Shown: in pieces, positions 17,887 through 25,040 of the stretch
Numbering within the stretch: position 1 is the stretch's first letter
Layout of the letters: each line of letters opens with the position of its first letter
Origin: Saccharibacillus sp. O23
GTDB taxonomy: Bacteria; Bacillota; Bacilli; Paenibacillales; Paenibacillaceae
Assembly (NCBI RefSeq): GCF_002205895.1
Contig: NZ_NJDE01000007.1
Coordinates: forward strand, 1-64,000
Reading direction: 5' to 3'
DNA: 64,000 nucleotides
Position numbers and translations under genes: made by a program
The notes under the pieces: generated by a model
Database searches by the model: none
Told to the model about the DNA's origin: nothing
Seen by the model: only the letters and a program-made list of their open reading frames with translations

Positions 17887-18663
17887 ATGACGAAGACGGG
17901 CGCTTTGATTATCAGTCACGGTTCGCCGCAGCCGGAATGGGTGCAGGCGGTGGAGGAAGCGGCCGGCGAAGTCAGAATCAAGGAACATATGCCGGTCGCG
18001 GTGTCTTTTCTGGGCAATGTGGAAGGCGCGTCGATCCAGCACGGCATCGACGAACTCGAAGCCGAAGGCGTCACGGACATTCTGGCCGTGATGCTGTTCG
18101 TCTCCGAAGGCAGCACGCATATCGACGAGATCGAATATGCGCTGGGCGCGAAGAGCGAGCCGGACAAGGAAACGGATCTCGAACCTTTCCGGATCTCGGC
18201 TCGCATGCACGTGGGCCGTCCGATGGGCGACGACCCGGACGTGGCGCGCATGGTGTGGGATAAAGTCTCGCCCGCTTCGGTCGATCCGGAGCGCGAGATG
18301 ATCCTGCTCGTCGGACACGGCAGCGTGCACGACGGTTTCCGTCAGCGTTGGGAAGCCGGCGCGGAAGCGCTGGCCCGCAAAGTCGGCGAGACCAGCGGAC
18401 TCGTCTGCGATTACGCGCTGCTCAACCCGGACAACGTGCGCGTCAAAACTCGGGAATGGATCGAGCGGGGACGCCGCGTGCTGATCGCGCCGCTGTTCCT
18501 GAGCACGGGCTATTTTCTGCAAACGGTGATCCCTCGCAAACTCGAAGGACTCGACTACGGCTACACGGGCGAAGCGCTGCTGCCTCACCCGCTGCTGCCG
18601 GTCTGGATCGAGCATCAGGTCGAAGCGCTGCTGGAGCAGGTCGGCAAAGACGGGGATTCGTAG
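17887..18663 (+). CDS. cbiX: CbiX/SirB-type sirohydrochlorin chelatase
   Basis: 258 residues, starting five bases after yerC. Two tandem CbiX/type II chelatase domains are visible. The first opens with LIISHGSP (metal-ligand H11), the second with LVGHGSVHDGF (H144); both are followed by conserved alpha/beta elements and an LFLSTGYFL segment near the end. These enzymes insert Fe2+ or Co2+ into sirohydrochlorin for siroheme or cobalamin. Which metal is used cannot be read from sequence. No other tetrapyrrole genes are near; the yerC linkage is notable. Some homologues in this layout are annotated only as CbiX-domain proteins. Confidence 0.82.
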   Translation: MTKTGALIISHGSPQPEWVQAVEEAAGEVRIKEHMPVAVSFLGNVEGASIQHGIDELEAEGVTDILAVMLFVSEGSTHIDEIEYALGAKSEPDKETDLEPFRISARMHVGRPMGDDPDVARMVWDKVSPASVDPEREMILLVGHGSVHDGFRQRWEAGAEALARKVGETSGLVCDYALLNPDNVRVKTREWIERGRRVLIAPLFLSTGYFLQTVIPRKLEGLDYGYTGEALLPHPLLPVWIEHQVEALLEQVGKDGDS

Positions 18664-18825
18664 TATAATCGAAGAAGTCGCGAAGCGAAGGCGTCGAACG
18701 GGGCGGCCTTCGTTTCATGTTGGATGCCAAGATGTACGGCTTGTCTCTGACGCGGTTCCCCTTTCGAACGGGGCAGCCTATAAGGGAAAAGCCCCTACTT
18801 ATAAGGAACGGGTGGAGTTTGACAG

Positions 18826-19707
18826 ATGAGAAGAGCGAGGCTGATTTATAATCCGACGTCCGGACGCGAAGAAATGCGCCGCCGTTTGCCGGATATTTTG
18901 CAGCGCCTCGACGAAGGCGGGATCGAGACGACGGTGCACGCCACGACCGGCGAAGGCGACGCGACGCTCGCGGCCGCCGACGCGGCGCGCCGAGGCTACG
19001 ATATCGTCATCGCCGCAGGCGGCGACGGAACGATCTACGAAGTGGTCAACGGTCTGGCGGATCAAGAACACCGTCCGGAACTGGGCGTGTTCCCGCTGGG
19101 CACGACCAACGACCTGTCGCGGGCGCTCGGCATCTCCCGGCAGTGGGAAGACTACTGCGATCTGGTGCTGCGCGGCGAATCGCGCCCGATCGACGTAGGA
19201 CGGGCGAACGATCGTTATTTCATTAATATCGCGGGCGGCGGCTCGTTGACGGAACTCACCTACGAAGTCCCGAGCCGGCTTAAGACGATGATCGGCCAGT
19301 TGGCGTATTATTTCAAAGGCATCGAGAAGATGGTCAACTTGTCGCCGATGCAGCTCAAGATCGACGCGGAAGGTCAGGGACCGATCGAAGGCGAATTCAT
19401 GATCTTCCTGATCGGCAACACGAACTCCGTCGGCGGATTCGAACGCCTGATGCCCGACGCGCGGATCGACGACGCCCAGCTCGACGTCATTTTGCTTAAG
19501 AAATGCAATCTGGCCGAGTTTATCCGCGTCGTCTCGATGGCGCAGCGCGGCGATCATTTCAACGATCCGAACGTGATCTACTTCCGCACGCCGCGCCTCG
19601 AAGTCACGTCGCCGAACGACGTGCTGCTGAACCTCGACGGCGAACTCGGCGGCCGCCTGCCGGGCGTATTCGAAGTGCTGCCGCAGCATCTGCGGGTGTT
19701 CGCGTAA
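18826..19707 (+). CDS. dgkB: Diacylglycerol/lipid kinase DgkB
   Basis: 293 residues; GGGTGGAG lies upstream of the ATG. DAGK-catalytic superfamily enzyme that phosphorylates diacylglycerol to phosphatidate, recycling lipid from lipoteichoic acid synthesis. Visible are RLIYNPTSG at the N-terminus, the nucleotide-binding GGDGT (65-69), FPLGTTNDLSRALG, DVGRANDRYFINIAGGG, and the C-terminal PNDVLLNLDGELGG, which matches the DgkB family and not UndP kinases. In Bacillus dgkB lies next to the rlmCD gene (yefA); here the same pair is separated by 552 bases holding a palindrome cluster and a structured RNA candidate. Confidence 0.9.
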   Translation: MRRARLIYNPTSGREEMRRRLPDILQRLDEGGIETTVHATTGEGDATLAAADAARRGYDIVIAAGGDGTIYEVVNGLADQEHRPELGVFPLGTTNDLSRALGISRQWEDYCDLVLRGESRPIDVGRANDRYFINIAGGGSLTELTYEVPSRLKTMIGQLAYYFKGIEKMVNLSPMQLKIDAEGQGPIEGEFMIFLIGNTNSVGGFERLMPDARIDDAQLDVILLKKCNLAEFIRVVSMAQRGDHFNDPNVIYFRTPRLEVTSPNDVLLNLDGELGGRLPGVFEVLPQHLRVFA

Positions 19708-19788
19708 GAGCGGACGGACGAGCCGGAGTTTCCGGACATCCGCTGTCGATCCGCAAGAACGAAAAGCATGTTTCCGTCGGGAATAACG

Positions 19789-19900
19789 TGTTACAATACG
19801 GGAGGAAGAACCGGCTCCGGGCAGCGGCAAGCTGCACGGATCGCGGACATCCTCCTTTTTTGCATGTCCGGAAAAGGACGCTGCCCGGCTGTAGGGCTGA
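19789..19900 (+). ncRNA. Structured RNA candidate between dgkB and the methyltransferase gene
   Basis: An extended -10 TGTTACAAT ends at 19797. Downstream, CCGGGCAGC pairs with GCTGCACGG (one mismatch) around GGCAA, GGAGGA (19801) could pair with TCCTCC before TTTTTT (19849-19860), and, as an alternative, CCGGGCAGCG (19817-19826) pairs perfectly with CGCTGCCCGG (19879-19888) while GGACAT pairs with ATGTCC. The exclusive hairpins look like an attenuator. It lies 350 bases before the next gene. Confidence 0.35.
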
Positions 19901-20020
19901 TCCGTCAAAAGCCGGAAACGGCTGTATGTGTCCGATTCGGACCTGCTCGAAAAATCGGACAGAGATCGGGCTGAGTGTTCCAGCGTCCGATTACGCGGAC
20001 ATACGAGATGCGGGAACACT

Positions 20021-20209
20021 TCATTGCCTAAAAAGCAATGTAGAAGGCTGAAAATCCACTTTCGAGCGGCCACGTTGACTAATAAGCAACGTAGCGTATC
20101 GAATTTTTAGCAAAAAGAGCATTTGGGGCTTCTAGATTGCTTTTTCGGCAACGTAGCTCTGACCGTAGACCAAAATGGGCATCCTACGCTGCTTAAAAAG
20201 CAACGTGAG
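20021..20209. repeat. Quartet of short imperfect palindromes, ACGTTGC...GCAACGT type
   Basis: Units at 20022-20040 (CATTGC / GCAATG), 20071-20093 (ACGTTG / CAACGT), 20132-20156 (inverted, TTTTTCGG loop) and 20184-20208 (CTACGCTGC / GCAACGTGAG). Loops run CTAAAAA, ACTAATAA, TTTTTCGG, TTAAAAA, the same order and orientation as in the cluster at 4335-4521. Spacing is about 50, 61 and 52. It fills the space directly before the methyltransferase gene. Confidence 0.75.
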
Positions 20210-20259
20210 TCTGTCCTGACTGCCTATGATTTGAATATAAGCGAAAGAAGTGAATCGAT

Positions 20260-22158
20260 ATGAACAGCAGCAACAGCGGACGGGGAGGAAAAAGCGGAGG
20301 GCAAGGACGAAGCGGCAGACGAAATCCCGCTTCCGGCACTCCCGCAGGCGGCAGCCGAAACGGCGGCTCGCGCGGACGCGGAGGTTCCCGGCCGGCAGCC
20401 GCGGAGATCGCCGGCCTTCCGGTCGCGAAGAACGACGAGATCACGCTCGATATTATCGGTATGAACCACGACGGCGAAGGCGTGGGCCGCGCGGACGGCT
20501 ACACGCTGTTCGTGCCGGGCGCTCTGCCGGGCGAGAAGATCTCGGCCCGCGTGCTCAAGACCAAGAAGCAGTACGGCTACGCCAAGATGCAGACGCTGCT
20601 GGAGTCCAGCACGGCGCGCGTCGAAGCGCCGTGCGAAATCTTCGACCGCTGCGGCGGCTGCCAGATTCAGCATATGGATTATGCCGCGCAGCTGGAATGG
20701 AAGCGGCAGCAGGTCGTAAACAGCTTGGAGCGGATCGGGAAGCTGAACGTGCGGCCGCTTGCAGGCGAAGGTGTTCCGGGCGCTGCGGCGCAGACCGGCA
20801 TTGCGGCCCGTGCGGAAGGCACGAAAGCCTCGGCGGAGACGGCCGAAGCCGGCGCACAGGCGGCAGGACCGGGCGAAGCGGAGCGGGAAAGCCGCAGCGA
20901 CGCCGCCGAATATGAAGCGGCCGTGCAGACCGGCGACGCGCCGGGCGAGACCGCCGTCGCTTTCGGCGGAGGAGAAGGTTACGAGAATTCGGGAGCGGAG
21001 CCGGACGCCGGCGAGGCTTCGGAAGCATCCGTGCCGGGCAGCGAGCCAGTCACGGCTTCGGAAAGCGCCGCGCCGGACTTCAGCGGCGCGCAAGATTCCG
21101 GCAGGGCCGGGGCTGCGCAAGCCGCCGACGACAACGGCATCCTCGTTCCGCCGACGCTCGGCATGAGCGAGCCGTGGCGCTACCGCAACAAAGCGCAGGT
21201 CCCGATGGGCCAAGAACACGGACGCCTGATCGGCGGGTTCTATGCCCGAGGCAGCCACCGCATCGTCGATATGCAGACGTGCATCATTCAGCACGAAGAC
21301 AACGACGAGATGGTCGAAGCCGTCAAAGAGATCGGCCGCGAATTGGGCATCTCCGCTTACGACGAAGAAACCGGCCGCGGACTGCTGCGGCATGTCGTCG
21401 TGAAGGTTGCTTTTGCCACGGGAGAGAAGATGGTCGTACTGGTCACGAACGGCGACCGTCTGCCGGAAGCCGAGCGCTGGATCGAAAGCATTCGCGAGCG
21501 CGTACCGGGCGTCCGCAGCATCTGCCAGAACGTCAACACCCGCCAGACGAACGTGATCTTCGGCGACGTGACCCGCGTCCTATGGGGCGAAGAAGTCATC
21601 CACGATTATATCGGCGATGTGAAGTTCGCGATCTCGGCCCGTTCGTTCTATCAGGTCAACCCGGCGCAGACGGAAGTGCTGTACGGCAAGACGCTGGAGT
21701 ACGCGGGGCTGACAGGGAACGAAACGGTCATCGACGCCTACTGCGGCATCGGCACGATCTCGCTGTTCCTCGCCCAGAAAGCGAAAAAGGTCTACGGCGT
21801 CGAGATCGTCAAAGAAGCGATCGAAGACGCGCGCAAGAACGCCGAACTGAACGGCTTCGCCAACGCCGAATTCGAAGTCGGCGCGTCCGAAGACGTCATC
21901 CCGCGCTGGCGCGAGCAGGGCGTCAAGCCCGACGTCATAGTGGTCGATCCGCCGCGCAAAGGCTGCGATCCGCGATTGCTGGAGACGATTCTGGAGATGA
22001 AGCCGGAACGCGTCGTGTACGTCTCGTGCAACCCGGCGACGCTGGCGCGCGACCTGCGCGTGCTGGAAGACGGCGGATTCAAGACGGTGAAGGTGCAGCC
22101 GGTGGATATGTTCCCGCAGACGGTGCATGTGGAAGCCGTGGCGCTGCTTACGCGGTAA
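20260..22158 (+). CDS. rlmD: 23S rRNA (uracil-C5)-methyltransferase RlmD/RlmCD family, with large insert
   Basis: 632 residues, against ~450-470 in the family. A 45-residue Gly/Arg/Ser-rich basic tail precedes a TRAM domain (~50-115). The Fe-S cysteines are C125, C131, C134 and C341. The methyltransferase core has DAYCGIGT (D492), DPPRKG (D563) and catalytic SCNPATLARD (C590). Residues ~166-292 are an Ala/Glu/Gly/Ser-rich, low-complexity acidic insert placed between the Fe-S helix and WRYRNKAQ, where homologues have a few residues. Reaction: SAM-dependent m5U formation in 23S rRNA (U1939, and U747 in Bacillota). The core appears intact, so activity is likely. Terminator at 22275. Confidence 0.9.
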   Translation: MNSSNSGRGGKSGGQGRSGRRNPASGTPAGGSRNGGSRGRGGSRPAAAEIAGLPVAKNDEITLDIIGMNHDGEGVGRADGYTLFVPGALPGEKISARVLKTKKQYGYAKMQTLLESSTARVEAPCEIFDRCGGCQIQHMDYAAQLEWKRQQVVNSLERIGKLNVRPLAGEGVPGAAAQTGIAARAEGTKASAETAEAGAQAAGPGEAERESRSDAAEYEAAVQTGDAPGETAVAFGGGEGYENSGAEPDAGEASEASVPGSEPVTASESAAPDFSGAQDSGRAGAAQAADDNGILVPPTLGMSEPWRYRNKAQVPMGQEHGRLIGGFYARGSHRIVDMQTCIIQHEDNDEMVEAVKEIGRELGISAYDEETGRGLLRHVVVKVAFATGEKMVVLVTNGDRLPEAERWIESIRERVPGVRSICQNVNTRQTNVIFGDVTRVLWGEEVIHDYIGDVKFAISARSFYQVNPAQTEVLYGKTLEYAGLTGNETVIDAYCGIGTISLFLAQKAKKVYGVEIVKEAIEDARKNAELNGFANAEFEVGASEDVIPRWREQGVKPDVIVVDPPRKGCDPRLLETILEMKPERVVYVSCNPATLARDLRVLEDGGFKTVKVQPVDMFPQTVHVEAVALLTR

Positions 22159-22274
22159 CGATCCTAACCCATCATTCCGGTTACCTCATTCATCCCGGCC
22201 ATTCGAATTCGAAAAAGATCTATCCAAGTCTCGAAAATCGCGTGACGAGCTCAAACAAAACTATAAAGTCCCCA

Positions 22275-22308
22275 CGCCGCCTGTTTGCGTATCAGGCGGC
22301 GTTTTTTT
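22275..22308 (+). terminator. Intrinsic terminator after the methyltransferase gene
   Basis: CGCCGCCTG pairs perfectly with CAGGCGGCG, followed by seven T. Confidence 0.92.
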
Positions 22309-22425
22309 ATTTCAGCCCTCACAAATCCGATCTATCCCTCTAACCCCTGCAATATTTTCCCCGCTTAAGCCGTCTTACTTAAAGCGAAACTACGCCCTCT
22401 TTTCCCGAAAGGAGCCTTTATAGCC

Positions 22426-23130
22426 ATGTACACCGTCATGATCGTGGAAGACGATCCCAAGATCGCCAAGCTGCTGGGCGATCATATCGATAAATACGGC
22501 GATCGGAGCGTCGTCGTGCAGGATTTCGAGCATGTATTGGAGCAGTTTCGGCTTGTTCGGCCGGATCTGGTGTTTATGGATATCAATCTGCCGAGCTACG
22601 ACGGGTATTACTGGTGCCGGCAGATTCGGTCCGTCTCCACCTGTCCGATTATCTGCATCTCGGCCCGAAGCGGCACGATGGATCAGATCATGGCGCTGGA
22701 GAACGGAGCGGACGATTATCTGACCAAGCCTTTTGCTTATGAAATCGTCATCGCCAAGCTGCGCAGCCATCTTCGCCGGGCCTACGGGGATTATGCGCCC
22801 AAGACGGAAGAGCGTCTGGTGGAGCTGGACGGGTTGGTGCTGTATCCGGAGCGGCTCGAACTGAGCAGGGCCGGGCATACGGCGGCGCTGACCAAGAAAG
22901 AAGCGGTGCTGCTGGAGCTGCTGATGAAGCGCAGTCCGCGGCTGGCCAGCCGGGAAACGATTCTCGAGAAGCTGTGGGACGATCAGACGTACGTGGACGA
23001 GAACACGCTGAGCGTCAATATGACCCGCGTCCGCAAAAAGCTTCAGGAGCTGGACATCTCGGATGCGCTGGAAACCGTAAGAGGAGCCGGCTATCGTCTG
23101 CTGCCCGCATGGAAGGAAGAGCGGCCATGA
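22426..23130 (+). CDS. OmpR-family response regulator, BceR-like
   Basis: 234 residues; AAAGGAG lies upstream of the ATG. The receiver domain carries the acidic pair EDD (9-11), phosphoacceptor D52 in FMDINLPSYDGYYWC, and K in YLTKPF. The C-terminal winged helix (~130-230) has LTKKEAVLLELLM and the RVRKKL recognition region. The LPSYDGYYWCRQIR segment is characteristic of regulators paired with intramembrane-sensing kinases. Its stop overlaps the kinase start (ATGA), and an ABC transporter of the BceAB type follows, so it very probably activates that transporter through the palindrome at 24186-24205. Confidence 0.9.
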   Translation: MYTVMIVEDDPKIAKLLGDHIDKYGDRSVVVQDFEHVLEQFRLVRPDLVFMDINLPSYDGYYWCRQIRSVSTCPIICISARSGTMDQIMALENGADDYLTKPFAYEIVIAKLRSHLRRAYGDYAPKTEERLVELDGLVLYPERLELSRAGHTAALTKKEAVLLELLMKRSPRLASRETILEKLWDDQTYVDENTLSVNMTRVRKKLQELDISDALETVRGAGYRLLPAWKEERP

Positions 23131-24119
23131 AGCTGTTTCTGCGTTCGCATCTGATGCTGATCGGCTTCATGCTGGTGCAGCTGCTGCTGGTCCTGCTCGT
23201 ATTCTGGTTCGACGGCTACAGCCATACCGGCACGCTTCTGTATGCGGGTTTTCTTGGACTGCTGGTGCTGGCCGGCTATCTGGCGGTTCGCTATGTATCG
23301 ATGCGAGGGTTCTATCGGCGCTTATCGAAGCCTTATCCGAAGCTGCTGGACGCGCCGGAAGAGATCGGTTCCGCGGCGTTGTCTCGCGCGCTGGAAGAAC
23401 TGCTGGACGATTATTATCGGCAGACCCAAGAGCGGCTCAGAAGTTGGGAGCGGCAGCGGGAAGAACGGCTGCAATTCATGAATCAGTGGGTACACCAGAT
23501 GAAGACGCCGCTGGCCGTTATCGAGCTGCTGACCCAAGAAGCGGACGACGAGCAGGCGGACAGTATTGCCGAAGAAGCCGAGCGTTTGCGAAAAGGGCTG
23601 GAGATGGTGCTGTCGATGTCCAGGCTGGAGCGGTTCGAACAGGATTTTCGCGTGGAAAAGGTAGAGCTGCGCGAAGCGGTAGGCGAGACGGTCTCCGAGT
23701 TCAAACGACTGTTTATCCGCAGCCGGGTCTATCCCGAGAACAAGGTCGAAGCCGAATTGACGGTAGAGACGGACGCCAAGTGGCTGAGATTTATGCTTCA
23801 GCAGCTGCTGTCCAACGCGATCAAATATTCGGCGGGCAGCGGAACGGCGGTCAAGATCTCGACTGTCCGCTTGGGAAGATCCGTCCTGCTGGAAGTCAGC
23901 GATCGCGGCGTGGGCATTCCCAAGCAGGATCTCGGACGGGTGTTCCGCCCTTTTTTCACCGGAGAGAACGGCCGCAGCTTCAAAGAGTCCACCGGAATGG
24001 GCCTGTATCTGGTACAGGAAGCGGCGGGCCGGCTGAACCATCGCGTCTCGATCGAATCGGAACAAGGGCAGGGCACGACGGTTCGCGTCGAATTTCCGTT
24101 TGCAGGCGACTCCGAATAA
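23127..24119 (+). CDS. Intramembrane-sensing histidine kinase, BceS-like
   Basis: 330 residues, ATG 23127 overlapping the regulator stop. Two membrane helices (~8-27, ~36-54) with almost no extracellular loop, then a dimerisation/H box in which MNQWVHQMKTPLAV places the phosphorylated histidine at H123. The ATPase domain has the N box NAIKYS, G1 DRGVGIPKQD, F box FRPFFTG and G2 TGMGLYL. This short architecture with no sensor domain is typical of BceS-type kinases, which read stimulus through their partner ABC transporter and not directly. Confidence 0.9.
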   Translation: MKLFLRSHLMLIGFMLVQLLLVLLVFWFDGYSHTGTLLYAGFLGLLVLAGYLAVRYVSMRGFYRRLSKPYPKLLDAPEEIGSAALSRALEELLDDYYRQTQERLRSWERQREERLQFMNQWVHQMKTPLAVIELLTQEADDEQADSIAEEAERLRKGLEMVLSMSRLERFEQDFRVEKVELREAVGETVSEFKRLFIRSRVYPENKVEAELTVETDAKWLRFMLQQLLSNAIKYSAGSGTAVKISTVRLGRSVLLEVSDRGVGIPKQDLGRVFRPFFTGENGRSFKESTGMGLYLVQEAAGRLNHRVSIESEQGQGTTVRVEFPFAGDSE

Positions 24120-24185
24120 GGGCTTCGACATCTTCGCTTCGGCGGGAATCGGAGTCTTTTTTCATATTGCGCGAAGCGAATTGGT

Positions 24186-24205
24186 ACCTTACAACAATGT
24201 AAGGT
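24186..24205. promoter_or_regulatory. Palindromic operator for the BceR-like regulator
   Basis: ACCTTACA-ACAA-TGTAAGGT, perfect eight-base arms with a four-base centre, 76 bases before the transporter ATPase gene. Operators of BceR-type regulators have TTACA-N4-TGTAA cores, so the match is close to the family pattern. Confidence 0.75.
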
Positions 24206-24281
24206 TGGGGAAACGTTAAACGATACTTCTTCTTCCTTTTACGGGATAGACTACATCTATAGAAGAAAGGGGATGCTGGCG

Positions 24282-25040
24282 ATGGAAGTTCTGCAGGTAA
24301 AGCAGCTCAACAAAGTGTACAAAGGGAAAATCAGCCATGAGGCTTTGTCCGATATCGATCTTACGATCCAAAAAGGGGAAACCGTAGCCGTTATGGGACC
24401 TTCGGGGAGCGGCAAAACGACGCTGCTCAACGTCATCTCGACCATCGATTCTCCGACGCTCGGCGAGGTGAAGATCGACGGGCAGCAGCCGCATCTGCTG
24501 GAAGCGGAAGAGCTGGCGATGTTCCGCCGCCGCAAATTGGGTTTCGTTTTTCAGTTCTTCAATCTGTTGAATACGTTGACGGTGGCGGAAAACATGGCGC
24601 TGCCGCTCGCGCTGGACGGCGTGAATCCTGGCGAAATCATGCAGCGGGTCGAGCAGATGGCCGGCAAGCTGGGAATCTCGTCGATCTTGAATAATCGGAC
24701 GTACGAAATATCGGGAGGCCAAGCGCAGAGAACCGCCGTGGGGCGCGCGCTGATCCATCGGCCGTCGCTGCTGTTGGCCGACGAACCGACGGGCAATCTC
24801 GATTCCAAAGCGGCGCGCGACGTCATGGAACTGCTGACTCGATTGAACCAAGAAGAAGGGACGACTCTGATGTTGGTCACGCACGACGCGATGGCCGCCA
24901 GCTACTGCGACCGCGTGGTGTTTATCAAAGACGGCAAATTGTACAACGAGATCAATGCGGGAGAGAACCGGGCCGTTTTCTATCAAAATATCTTGGACGT
25001 GCTTTCGCTGTTGGGGGGACACCGGCATGACTTTTCGTAA
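24282..25040 (+). CDS. ABC transporter ATPase, BceA-like
   Basis: 252 residues from ATG 24282, nine bases after AAAGGGG; the ATG at 24273 abuts that site and is rejected. Walker A GPSGSGKTT starts at G39, then the Q loop FVFQFFNLL, signature SGGQAQRTAVGRAL (the usual SGGQxQR), Walker B LLADEPTGNLD and the H-loop VTHD. Belongs to the MacB/BceA/LolD group that pairs with FtsX-fold permeases. Overlaps the permease gene by 14 bases. Probable role: removing peptide antibiotics such as bacitracin-like compounds from their targets, and signalling to the kinase. Confidence 0.92.
   Translation: MEVLQVKQLNKVYKGKISHEALSDIDLTIQKGETVAVMGPSGSGKTTLLNVISTIDSPTLGEVKIDGQQPHLLEAEELAMFRRRKLGFVFQFFNLLNTLTVAENMALPLALDGVNPGEIMQRVEQMAGKLGISSILNNRTYEISGGQAQRTAVGRALIHRPSLLLADEPTGNLDSKAARDVMELLTRLNQEEGTTLMLVTHDAMAASYCDRVVFIKDGKLYNEINAGENRAVFYQNILDVLSLLGGHRHDFS

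Noticed and set aside
18686-18712. Terminator after cbiX (CGAAGGC...GCCTTCG)
   Set aside because: Stem present but followed only by TTTC; not enough to call an intrinsic terminator.
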